Shown: piece by piece, positions 46,601 through 52,800 of the stretch
How the letters are laid out: each line of letters starts with the position of its first letter
Position numbering within the stretch: position 1 is the first letter of the stretch
Origin: an uncultured Aquimonas sp.
Lineage (GTDB): Bacteria > Pseudomonadota > Gammaproteobacteria > Xanthomonadales > Xanthomonadaceae
Direction: 5' to 3'
DNA length: 55,047 nucleotides
Assembly: GCF_937888285.1 (NCBI RefSeq)
Contig: NZ_CALART010000074.1
Span: 1-55,047 of the forward strand
Made by a program: the position numbers and the translations under genes
The notes under the pieces: model-generated
Database searches by the model: none
The model's input: the letters and a program-made list of their open reading frames with translations, nothing else
What the model was told of the DNA's origin: nothing

Positions 46601-46885
46601 CGTACGCACAGCTTCACGCCGGGTGAGTCCCTGCAGTATCAGGTGAGTCCTTCGACTGCCGAATGGCCGGCGGGGGCTCTCAACCTGCGTCTGCTTGCGG
46701 CCGATGAGGTCGAAGTGCAACTGGCGGATGCCCGGGTCGAGCTGCGCGGGCAGCCGGCTCTGCCGCCCCCCTTGCCCAGGCCGCGCCCGATTCCGATCGA
46801 TCAGCCTTGGATGCTCGCGTGGCTGTTGCTCGTCCTGTTCGCAGCGGCTGGCGCAGCGCTGCGTCGCAGGGGGCGCGAATCGTGA
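28616..46885 (+). CDS. Giant secreted multidomain protein, 6,089 residues (metallopeptidase-like, CARDB, Ig, FN3)
   Basis: Start 28616 follows an AGGGGGG site and gives a signal peptide (cleavage near AQA-45). Approximate order: metallopeptidase-like domain 80-400 with HELMH at 198-202 and GSHWS at 226-230; alpha/alpha-toroid repeats 405-640; five CARDB 645-1220; FlgD-like SPNGDG domain 1225; propeller-like region 1340-1840; Ig; second SPNGDG 1943; degenerate SPQGD 2533; third SPNGDG 2748; Ig-like modules; six FN3 3140-4110, the fourth split by a discoidin-like insert; Ig split by a second propeller-like region 4130-4500; CARDB-like 4505-4940; three ~367-residue supermodules 4945-6047; proline-rich linker, hydrophobic helix and RRRGRES end. 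Probably a surface-anchored or exported adhesin/processing scaffold. One open frame, no frameshift. Confidence 0.9.
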   Translation: MLTEVHPPVAPHQHGHGGHVWAHLRRFAVRALTFLAIGSGGYAQAQSSAPVSFSPVAPPVSCVEPVQPSLLASKSSVGPVRVLGLTGAVYTADFAGNYDRGQTAARAALATSLLEATGQDVDFVVVFTDFEFATGQALAFYSAVRNEVQGIGQQLFDHSLLFGSPGRLQGYVDMAALSRYRFNTRDPAYRVLLNTLSHELMHRWGVGVRFQSSQGQLSSDLLGRDGSHWSLLADTNASVMYGGAWRQDADGSFRLTEALERFSRWDLYLAGWAAPEEVPPLRLLRNTGLDPAELPQVGMRAVGTAEQITLAQVIAAEGARTPSAAASQREFTAALVLLVRPGQSIEEAKLAQLQRFAQRYESYFQSITEGRASLRFIGDRPGEVRIGAPEALSGSPPQRHADPVAAALNWLKAIRQPTGGFADRPSTAVRDSVAALRTILQVDPGWAGAAEVREFLSAAEEINADDRLRRASVHASSEPQRPAPAIVDGWADGVLDLALSAALDADSVLFDAGARAALLSSLVGHQSTQGSFASVSNGAARLRSSLLAARALLVHWPEGHEGAERARVWLLEHLLELPLQGARSAGTSELADALVLAGELRLPESLKLRLRAALESRQGRDGDWEGSVYTTAVAGLALARLGQPDLEVVSVSVVPEAPRAGEPVVLRARVRNAGGLATPELSYLWSQERGSQPGTFDPLLTRTLPSLIPGEAATVEALIETGSWPALVRLRLQLDPESALVEVSEDNNQADLSIQFAAPGSGADPALVLGEHVFDPDRFQRLGDRITLSGQVRNFGAASAQQVLLRLERVLIQSRQTLAETRVDVPANGRIAYSLGFDVSRTGEHALELVLDPLQEAEDSHRGNNALHLQLPASPGIDLALMVESLDLNPVVPRVGLDQRVRVNSINIGNSHSGQASIELRRLDANGWVLLQRRPLQAEAGAEVETEFVWRPQDAGTQRLQIMIDPDQQIDEIARDNNSFEFDVEPIRSEGADLVVVPGSTEATPAQPLQGRPLQVSAQLLNQGAAATGPFAVSLFLGDPRSGGQPLAATTVLGLDPGSDTTVVLEIPSFPARGDVSLFLMADSDLVIAELDESNNFGIVDAIARAMADVGASAQSVLMQPEQPLPGMPVILRVALSNRGEQSSEPLRTHLFEVHQGGLHAVSPALDVPALAPGARFEASWQWTARAEGAESLLFQIDPEQSAVDGDRSNNEIQLPLAANIEGALALTPYFSPNGDGVRDRALVVLAGASIPLVRADVRNVEDRLIARIEAFEDLPGGRKLLVWDGLDQRGEIAPDGEYVVVAVGAAERSLGVVRVVLDNDQPMALASVLSGDVVSRRLPNSINEWLVPVAGSPVEDYLYTWGSSANSAAAMKRGIARTHAYMGGVESVLSARWLERHAGNGEVTSLLIEPTQGRELFFTAGAKLWVQDAGTLDQARLVADLPAGQHSQRLVGTAGPRHVLLQSNYGVMLRVGLDGGVVQTLSVNTDERFLSGYASGVLVGKDAVIEGGILPSRFLPFDGSLTPTELQLSYRDDLDCFARVHLVESEPVLFWHALRLEGEEVRWFNLRTGESRDLLSHPTGGCLARSKDPNSQRGFSQAHFQWIGSEAKGFLVDHASGLASLYSPQGTKLLEQPVPRPAIAGEYGELQGNSPNHVLRGEPLGFTALCPSRLFREWPKLARWGQGERNMFEPSARELYFSSGDVLLDADPGDAGSELGSGYSFVCEGAIDYLALSLGTGQIRRIAGQTAWPLLSPEDRQRYLLVAGSEGTASLPAAWPRFFQRAGAHLREDARISVQGAVGRPWARAAQLLASIHDESRLLLSDSGPDSVPRATQVISSLQRLRSDLRASSNGRSVTFTGYATDANLDYYQIDYASVGSPEEWLSLVPPRREQVRGDEFMTWAPPQSGAYVFRLRVVDRAGNRLDSFASAELVFASPISNARTDHRAISPNGDGSKDRLQVDFVVSRPTEIGFAILDDSGRTVFADFRTFGAADLGDQQWIWSGQSEQGAAVPDGVYRLELTAGFAFPVAVDNTFPLVDSVFLTSGYPPILEPGEGHGARVSGAQDRRGRIDITSELRVQLQHRREPSSQWLDHSADYVVAQAGASLRWIELFSGQYRWLLEDQAGNRLYREMPPISPVLAIVGAGVLGRPSAESWQQPPFQAATMREVPRTPPMLPQESAVPVFFMAHQELPKPVSLDIARTAGHADPISAPVIWQTQTEVLPLSLGGGLFQVEVDLSDVGADELVALRVRQRDPEGVRVSNAMRFEFRTPEDGNGNPTDPFGPSDLASAIKVWPDTRAVCGSDPSAAIRVRPVLNSRARSFRLELLDPRQLTPVVIASGAAEGVSLEGYRVETDGLPGVEGRLRLQVEDDRGRSFVANEHFPIDRTRPELGFSFPATGTRVCSIAGQGLGVDAFLNTESRALYALEAASLSSAEPRFTQVLCNGRKGASDGCALLDEPLGKGELTSASFSRRLLALPDPSVPEGPVSLRLRALDWSGAQSCATTTVHIDASVEVDSRREPLPESIGSQAPVISPQGDPEVRMVHWSFRAREPVSLRAEIFAVRALGSAANPRYQIDGPALATLREGAQPIGDFDIEWDARLQGQVAADAVYGMRLHARDECGHEREVDYFVRVDATPPALQLTSPVENAELRLASVQAVGTVQDADPGTWELAFSSAGAQGPWQQLAEGRGNVPTPRALGVLQTQGIVGPVWIQLSARDRVGNGSELVRAIRILPRPDVLTSARLSRSLISPNGDGRLDSLELRLLLARAALVDIDLLTSSGQLLERLAESQSINAGAFSLPWGGNIDASAVADGDYRLHIRARDAELGGEPHEAELDFVVDRQPPALAWSPELPAVLACELPPELMVSDPLLAEFQAELLAATGAVVRTLNGTVDGSYAFGGFAQLVEGSYRLNAVALDGAGNRSEAEAEFTLDCTPPEISLTSPEAESVLARGEGRQHRLQGRAQDANHGSVLLELVSESNPQERQVLLDLPQQTVAEFDSAWTAEVPDGAYRLHLTARDRAGNEAQLEVPVAVDGTPPVALIHSPDEGEVVTADLVLTVTATDTHFESWQLLTATPEQAARSEWSRLSQGDQAIDAANLSSVQGLPQGERLFRLEVQDRAGWMSRVERRWLIDAEAPPVPVDLSASLEAGRNARLAWRGGDAPDLAGFHVYRSGGDFEERITAEPVSARQYLDLDLPEGLWAYRVTAIDAVGNESVPSNQAHLRVDRTPPEVAVVQPADGERVRGQQVIRGTASSAEDFERYELALFDEAGSALQVLRESSVPVRAGQLGLWDSREVPEGARVRLRLRAWDRSGNVGEVTNVIKVDNLPPSAPQGLMGELQGADLELRWLPNPEPDLLGYLLYRNGRLLTGGATLPADLRPLALAQDHYLDPSVPDGEHVYRVYAIDSAGNLSPPSAPFTQLLDRGPPSAELVRPEDGLVFDQPIEVLAQTEHRDVAQIAFYVRGEGQSDWSPLGEAVRTPPWRQVFNPTGRPLGDYELRAVATDQGGLSDPQPPVVHVRHDDVTPPPAPSGLRALADGNEVRLSWLASTADDLAQYHVERFGAESGWIEIESVNAPSLATTDLGRSIGTYRYRVLASDASGNRSEPSEESEADVFSIDLHPLPHTPTAEAEAELKGTSPRVGEIQLWRQVEGETVELPGASVSVDRVISVQAPLLSGRNVVSAAVLDTIGHRSLRTHVPVTRGQMPGSPQALQGQVSADEVSLQWQSVSGAAGYRVYRNGAAVQSDVELAQHVSAWSNGIAVPEVTDGLPSTTWSEQPAALSDRLSRRLELRWESPQLVGGIELVWRDADHSARDFDVYGWYDERWNRLAEVRNQSGPSYQISFATAYPTQALMFAPLRGQWPGRAHALAEARVLSRSLVSLGEWSERPADGRHRYTVSAVSPLGFEGAPSSEWIAEIGDVVPPAAVVLGGVREGRDAVLSWTASDAADLRRYRLLRGDRLITEVDAGGERQYRDPNLPNGPHRYVIVVEDQAGNLSLPSNEVVIEVSGALPAAPTVTEARSQLDAPALELHWRAAEGSTPSRYRLFASTRADDPAEPFREIARPQASPWLHTGLSYGMRLYYRVQAEDASGNLSALSSPFEAWVRDLRTPAAPSITWPALAPAQLDVLQPRYRVCGVAEPGRRIELRVNGEERSGSVAEASTRMASTFRASGGLPADIAFSPDARRMAWLDQTGAVNERDLQTGQVRPLGVWMAGELRYGADAREFQGRYGDGQRWSVWSQEAGQVALDFGLDRVGLVAQIGREGAWLVYGSRMGQAGLWWIESEGADPQRIETPTAEALTELVVDARSASTFAVSETGRVLYWQVGAASAEWVSIDGDAVALRASPLGSGVLVWALASTGHDFWYVDAGSARRVLSIAGPVDDFVPSADGQGVWVLAERSLLRYAFDQSQPIEVVALDDGEPADRLLQSRTGTLAVVAPSASSLVQIVRTAGAWCGAELSAAPGLNEIVAIAANEAGVRSAPSAQLDLNFDSSIAQLPDLAVAAADIRLLPSPGVAGQPHSLLIEVRNVGFNHAWDFDVRISMTDPQGRNTSQVRRASLGPQEQALLSLPLGLLQSGQYRVQVELDSEGRIVELSEANNLAQADLRIHPDAEPQLNLSANASERPPGQPFEGSIGVSVARDFTGRLELWIADAGGDLVLALPGYETGPLSSLTPWSRPWTWVPAQGLLAGSYRLHARLLDTAGTARAEQSLDLSLQASLDIALSLQAASLELPLGQNLGVAIGLNVSHANAMVEGGRLELSLERADGSVQSLWSGSTGALGAGYRLRRSLSWATAGESPGEVRLRLSFSAPGMDRELFQSLRLLPDAALPDLFGELTLAPAASIALGQPAQLNYRVGNRGSATLSERPIRVRVQGAADPQTIVSDQRNVSLSPAQILNFELDLSALPQRPAQYAAVLETETDHGWRALAQLGLQSNDVEPPSGELLVPATGQPVRTPVYFEAAIRDRHSRVDFAEYSLNGAPWRALPGAGERYSSVLGALPDGEHQLALRAQDIWGNRWQMPPRIVLVDNSPPVIDIQGVADGEHYAAPVHPLFSAQDPHLAEVRGFDNSVLIESGAMVSAEGAHRLEVRAVDAAGNRAQRELSFVLDFTAPTIEFLAPLQGTQLSTPETTVELQTEADAHVELSVGSWQATAQANAQGRVLLTAVPLQVGLNRIEAEASDRAGNRSPRVSVQVTRLQLGGELVGQLDVPVAELPRGEALALQMTVHNQTAAAVAGHALLRAQSAGGDVLAESRRPIELLAGAQQTWSESLPTALWPLGVIGLQLVFDDGAEQTVLASAGLNLVDRLPPQVRVLQPGAGALMASPVALQVEASDDDALDQVSYRSAPGAWTSMTPGAPPLFGASLALPDGAHTLEARALDRSGNLATAAPVNIVVDSTPPEIVIEAVADQGLYGEPARPQVRMVDAHPGSLVVTLNDQLYVPGSLIDQSGRYRLSVRATDQLEQFSERQIEFEVDLEPVSLQVLSPDEGVILPSNRVSVLGLTKPNARVSAQGPLSQHEVQADATGGFRVDDVGLNAGLNTLTLRAVDMLGRPSNEVARSVRVDITGQQGLLGALDGVAEIPVGQTWAARAELRETLGQARDSLDMRVLIERPGQSPHELVWIASLAANGVASRELDPPVQSELGLVSLRLQARLDGAWVDLAQRSLAVVDRTPPELAYLDPAPDSYHRSDIELRAQASDAHSEVARVQARVGGGEWIKLQSASNGLWQGALQSLDEGRVSIEIRAQDTAQNWTPILSRSVIHDRTPPKLQITGVTEGGLYRERVQVEVSASDASPVDLRLQLNGAAFSSGQWVEAHGRYELVARATDAAGNVSTRTLEFELDLQPPEVTIVAPAAGALIRSEETPVLGHTEGAAEVLLRANGLERSLRADAKGQFRFDRVPLRIGANRLQVRSTDVAGNTGPWAEVQVERRGGFVLRGALQSPVDLSIGALLPIRIQVNNDAAHPQPSVQLRVLARDSRGIERALDVRTHSFTPGESLQYQVSPSTAEWPAGALNLRLLAADEVEVQLADARVELRGQPALPPPLPRPRPIPIDQPWMLAWLLLVLFAAAGAALRRRGRES
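43447..46755 (+). repeat. Three tandem ~367-codon supermodules in the giant gene
   Basis: Units begin near 43447, 44550 and 45648. Each reads: Ig with a (D/V)xxPP start and an A.D..GN/W end; Ig beginning (S/R)TPP or SPP with a G(V/E)..G(L/H)Y motif; Ig with G.N.L..(R/E)A.D..G near its end; then a CARDB-like domain. Spacing of about 1100 bases is constant although sequence identity is low, indicating an old triplication of a four-domain block. Confidence 0.75.
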
Positions 46886-49800
46886 GCCGCCTCTTCGCCT
46901 TGTCTCGGCGGCCGCGTCCGGGCCGTTCGTTCACCTTTCACTTGCGGCGGCTGCTTATGTCTCTTCGATTCGTGCCTGCGCTGGCCTGCCTGACCCTCTT
47001 GCTGTCGCTCCCGGTTGAGCCCGTCAAGGCGGACTCCCCCACCCGTTCGGCGGCTGAGCCCTCCATCGTGCCGCTGCTGGTTGCCGGCGAAGACACCCGG
47101 CACCTCGCCGCCCAGGCTCTGGCGGCAGGCGTCGACTCCAAGGCCCTGAGCGCATGGCGCTTGCAGGAACAGCCCGGCGCTTCCCAGCGCATCGCGGAAG
47201 CTGCCGCCGAACTCCAGCGTGCAACGCGCTCGCCGGATTCCGGCAAGTCGCTCGCTCAAGCGCTGGCGCCCACGATGGACCGGCTGCGAGCTGCCGATCT
47301 GCTGCTGCGTGCCGGCTACCCCATGTTTAGCGATCAGTCCCTCGCGGCCGGGCTTGCGCTCCAATCGGTTCTGCAGCAGCGCGCCGCTGAATCTGTTTCG
47401 CGATGGAATGAAGTGTCTGCACCCCTACTGTCCGCTGCAGAAACGCTTCGCACTTCGCCCAACGCCAAGGCGGCGCAGGTGCAGCTCGATATCAGCCTCG
47501 GCAAGCTGCTGCCCACGGTCAGTTCGCAGACCCTGCAAGTCAATGCGCAGCTGCCCGTGCATCGCCCGGGCTTCGCGCCTGCCGCGCTCTCGCAGGGCAA
47601 CGCCATCGCGCCCAGCTATGCCGACGCCAGTGATCCCCTCCCGCTCGACGAGGATCTGCTGCCCGCCGGCGAAGTGCAGTTCACCGAAGGCGTGTTGCGC
47701 CAGGCGCAGTCGATGGGCTACCGCTACGTCGAACTCTTCGATTTTGTGCGCTCGAACGTTCGTACCGAGTGGTCAGCCGGCTCCACCCAAAGCCCCGACC
47801 GCACCCTGCGTCGCCTTGCCGGCAATGACGTCGAGCAGGCCAGCCTGCTGATAGCCCTCCTGCGTGCCAGTGGTGCTCCAGCACGCTATGTATTGGGCGT
47901 GGTCGAAGTGCCTGTTGCCGATCTCGCCCAGCAGATCGGCGTGCCTGAAGCCCAGCTTGGCCGTGCGCTCACGGCCGCCGGCATCGCTCACCGACCGCGC
48001 GTTTCCGGCGGTCGCGTTGTGGCCTATCAGATCCGCCACATCTGGGTCTCCGCGCGGGTGCCCTACGGCAACTATCGCGGCACTGTCGCCGATACCACCG
48101 AGCCGACCTGGATACCGCTGATGCCCGCCCTGAAGCCGGCGAGTTTCCAAGCGGGCGCAGGCGTGCACAGTCGCATCCAACATGACATGACGTCGTGGCT
48201 GCAGTCCTATCTGCGCTCACCGCAGACCGTGCTGCCCTGGCCCGAACTGAGGCAGCGCTGGGCGGCGCAACTGGCCGCCCTGCAGCCACCGGTTGAACTG
48301 AGCAGCTTGCGCGGTCAGCACGAGGTTGACGCCGCGGCGATCGGCCTGCTGCCGGCCAGTACGCCCTATCCAGTGATCGCGGTGCATGCCGAGTACGGTG
48401 TTCTGCCGGAGGAAGAGCGTCAGTGGATGCGTGTGCGCCTGCACGATCCATCACAGCCGCAGGCGCCGCCTCTTCTGGATGCGCGTGTCGCACTCGGCGA
48501 TCTGGAATCGCATCGCTTCGTTCTGGCCTTCCTGCCCGCCACGGTGGAAGACCAGCACATGACCAATGCCAACGGCTCGCTAGGCGCGTTCCCACTCAAT
48601 CTTATCCGTCTGCGGCCCAGCCTGATGAGCGAAGGCATAGCGGCGCGTCCAGGGCGTGGCGAGGTCATCGGCGGCACCGCGCTGGAAATGGAGATCGAGC
48701 TTGCGACACCTAACGGCAGTCTTCGCAGCCGGAATCTCGTTCACGCAGGCAGCATCGCAGGCTTCGCCATCGACGCCCATGGCGATGGCGTGCGCGAGCC
48801 CGAAACGACCGGTAGCGCTTCCGGGATCCCGCTGGGCGGCCTGATCCTCAGTCGTTTCGCGGAAACCTACCTCGCGTCCTGGGCCAACGCGGAGTCTGAG
48901 AGCTCCGCCGTCATGGGGCTTCGTGTGTTTCGCCCCGCACCTGCGCTGGCCATCGCCTTGCCCGCGGTCACCCCTTTGGGCGCAGCCGGGTTTGCCGAGA
49001 GCCTGGATTTTCGGGGGGTGGTGCTGGATGCCGCCCGGCGCCCTTTGGAGCCGGTGGCTCTGAACGAGCACCCGGGCTTGGAGAGCGATTGGCTGCGGCT
49101 GACGGCTCTGCACGGCAGCGCCCTGGAGTCGCAGGCCTTCGAAGACCACTGGGCGGTGCGAGCGGTTTCGGCGGATCGCCTGCTGCAGCAGGCTCAGGAT
49201 GTCGTGAACCTGCAGCCGGGCGGCAGCCTCGACTCGCTCGGCGCGCATCCCGAAGCGGTGAGACAGCAGATCGCGCACTGGCTTGCACAGGGCAAGCACG
49301 TGCAGATGCCTCGAGGTCCGCAGACGGTCGAGGCGTGGACTGGCAGCGTCTGGCGCGTACACGACATCGACACCGGCGAGAGTGGCTATTTTCTCAGTGG
49401 CGGATATGCCGGAGGCGCCACCAGCGTGCCGCCTGGCCTCTGGTACTTCCAGGAACTCGCAGCGACGCTGGCGGATCCCTACGCCGAGCTGCCGAACGAG
49501 GATCCGAATGCCGCCGCGCTGATTCAGCTGGATGCCGCCAGCGAGTTCCAGCGGGCCCAGGCCAATCGCGTGCTCGATCGCCCCCTGCGTGTTCACGTGC
49601 TGGATGTGGCTGGCCGTCCGGTGGTCGGGGCGCGGGTTCGTTTCGAGCGCCGCGCAGGCGGGGCGCGCATCGAAGAGGCTGGCGGCGCAGGTGGATCACT
49701 GCACCAGGTGGACTCGAACCGGCGAGGCCAGGCCCAGATCCGCCTTCGAATGCCGCGAACCGGAGAAGGGCTGCAGGAGACTCTCGTTCGAACCCTGGAC

Positions 49801-52800
49801 GAGGAGGGCGTCGAGACGGCTTACCTGACCGAAATCGATGTGTCGGTCAGCGGGGGCGATGGCGCGCTTCGATCCGGACGCCCGTTCAGTGCCTACATGA
49901 CTTCAGGGCCCGTGGCCGAGCTGGCCCTGCTCTATGCAATTGGGACAAACATCACGCAGTGGGTACACCCCACCGACACACCGGACCATTCCGGCATCAC
50001 CGATGTGTTCCCCCACATTGGTCGCTACGCCATGAACGTTGAGGCCAAGGACGAGTTCGGCAATCGCGTGGGTGGCGCCGAGGTCGCGCTCAGTGCGGTC
50101 GACTCCTACCAGCCGGAATGCCTGAATCAACCTAATCCGGAAGGCACCCCGTTGCTGCCGAGCAGGCTGTACGAGTTCCGGGAATGTCCCTCCGAGCCGC
50201 TGCTGCTGCCCGAGCACCCATGCGCCGCGCCGGCCATCGCTACGCGGACCAACTCACAGGGTCGGCGAAGCGTCACCCTTGTCCCCACCAATCTCATCTT
50301 GTCCTCCATTCGCGTAAGCGCGGAATCCTCGGGGGTGCTGACCGAGCGGCAGTTCCGTACCCTCAGACTGGTAGAGGGTGTGCCCATGCACCCGGAGTGC
50401 ATTGAGACCTACGATCCTGACGCGTTCCTGCTTGTCGAATTCGGCTACGACTGGCGGGCGCAGGTCGCGCGCACCGCGCAGGCGTTCCCCCAGCCTCGAC
50501 GTTTCGCAGCCATGCGCCTGCGTTCCAACCTGGCCCGTGCGCAGTACCTTCCCCTCACCCACATCTTCGGCCCCTCCGCCGGCGCAGGTTTCATGATCGA
50601 GGGAGGCTCGGCAAGCCCCGGGCGCCAGATCGGCGAAGGCATGTACGAGTTCGATCTGATAGCCGGCGAGCAGCCTGGCGAGGTTTGGCCTTACATCCAT
50701 CTGACCGCGAATGGAAGCGTGCTCCGCACGTTCAGCCTGCAGCGCTCCTGGGCGGTCCAGCTTCCCGAGCTGGAGATTCGCGACTCGGTGATCGCCCTCG
50801 ACGAGTTCGGGCGATCGAAGGCGAGCTTCACTCTGAACGCGAACATCCAGCCGGTGGACTATCAGTCTCCGGACGGTGTTTACTTTGAGATCGAGGGGCC
50901 CGATGGACGCGCGGTGTTCTCCTGCTTCCGCTCGTTCGTGCGCAGTGCGCGCCAGTGTGAAGTTCCACGCGGCACCGACTTCAGCCGCCCCGGCGCCTAC
51001 CGGGCCTACTACGCGCTCAACCCGAACACCGCCAACAGCCTGCAGTCGGAGCCTGTCGAGCTGGCGTTCTCGCGCGGCATCGTCGCTGCCTACGGCAGCT
51101 TGCAGCCAGGGCTGCCTTTGCCCGAGCTGGACACGCTGCTCGGTGACCGGTTCCCGCGTCTGCTCGAAATCCGCACCGAGATCGACACGCAGACGGACTA
51201 CATCTGTCAGACCGGCAACCGCTTCATGTTCGCGCTCGGCACCCCGGCGCGGGTCGACCTCGAGTTCTTTGCACTGGACGAGAACGGCGCCCGCGGCGCG
51301 AGCGCACTGCTGGCCCTGAGCAACGCGGCCTACGAGGCCGGCGTGTTCGAGGAGGAACTTGCACTCGGCCGTTTGCCCTTCGGTGCCTACGAATTCGAGC
51401 TGCGCGCGCGGACGGACGATGAGAACGAAGTCCATGTCGGGCGGCTGATCCACCGCGAAAAGCGCCGCGGTGCGCTGGCGCTGGGCCGCAGCCTGGTCAA
51501 GGGCGTGGATGTGCACGACGGCCATGCGGTCATCAGCGCCGACGACATCTCCGTGGCTGGCCGTGGGCCAGGGCTACGCTTTACCCGCACCTACAGCTCG
51601 CATTCCGGCGACGACGAGACCGTGCTTGGCCGTGGCTGGCACAGTGACATCGAGTCGAAGATCGTGCCGGACAGCTGCGGCAGCTATGTGGTCATGGGCG
51701 CTGCTGGTCAGGGGCAGCGCTACGTGCCTGACGGCGTCAACGCGGATGGCAGCCCGCGCTTCCGCTCTGGCAATGGCTTCCACGGCACGCTGCGCAGGGT
51801 CACGGGCTCCAGCACGGATTTCGACTTCTTCAGCAAGGATGGCACTCGCTACCACTTCGCTGAGCGCGACATCGGTGGGGTGCGCCTTAGCTACATCGAG
51901 GACCCGAGCAGGAACCGCGTTACCTACGAGTACAGCCGCACCCCAGCCGGACTACAGGTCACCCGGGCCGAGGACAGTGCTGGCCGCAGCCTGACTTTCA
52001 GTTATGCAACCCAGCGCTTGGAGCGCACTGTGCTCGGAGTGCCCGCAGTGCAGCACCGTACCCTCCTCGCATCCGTCACCGGCCCCGGCGGCCAGCGCGT
52101 CGCGTACTCCTACTCTGGCGACGGAAACCTGCTGCGTGCTGTGCGAAGCGGCGGCGGCGATGCGCGCCGCGAAGACTCCTACCAGTACCGTGATTTCGGT
52201 GGCCTCTGGCTTCGCCAAGGCAGTGAATCCCGCTATTACCACATGGGTTTCCGCCTTATCGAAGCGCGCGATAGCGTTCTCGACAGTGCCCGTCAGTACA
52301 CCTGGCAGGTTGGCTGGACAGGTCTGCAGGTGCCGGATGGCAGCGTGTACCCGATCCCCGAGATGCGCGTTGAAACCTTGGCCGAAACCGATGGCGGCAC
52401 GGTGAGCTTCAACTACGGCGGGCTGCGCCCACTGGAGCCCACCGTCACCACGGTCACCGATGCCCGCGGCGGCCCCAGCACGTACACCATGAACCGCTAC
52501 GGCGGGACGGAGCGCCTGGTCGCGCCCGCGGGCACCACGCTGACCGAGTGGGATTTCGAGCACCTGCAGCCGCGCGCGATTACCGATCCGCTCGGAACCC
52601 GCACCGCGTGGACGTTCGATCTGCATGGCAACCGGCTCAGTGAAACGGTCACCCATAGCGCCGGCAGCTTGAGCCGCAGCTGGTCCTATGCGCCTCCCAC
52701 TGCCTTCGCCGTCCCGATCAAGGACCGCGTGCGTGTGGCCACAGATGGCCGCGAAGCCGCGACGACTTACGCCTACGATGCCCGCGGCCGCCGCACGGGC

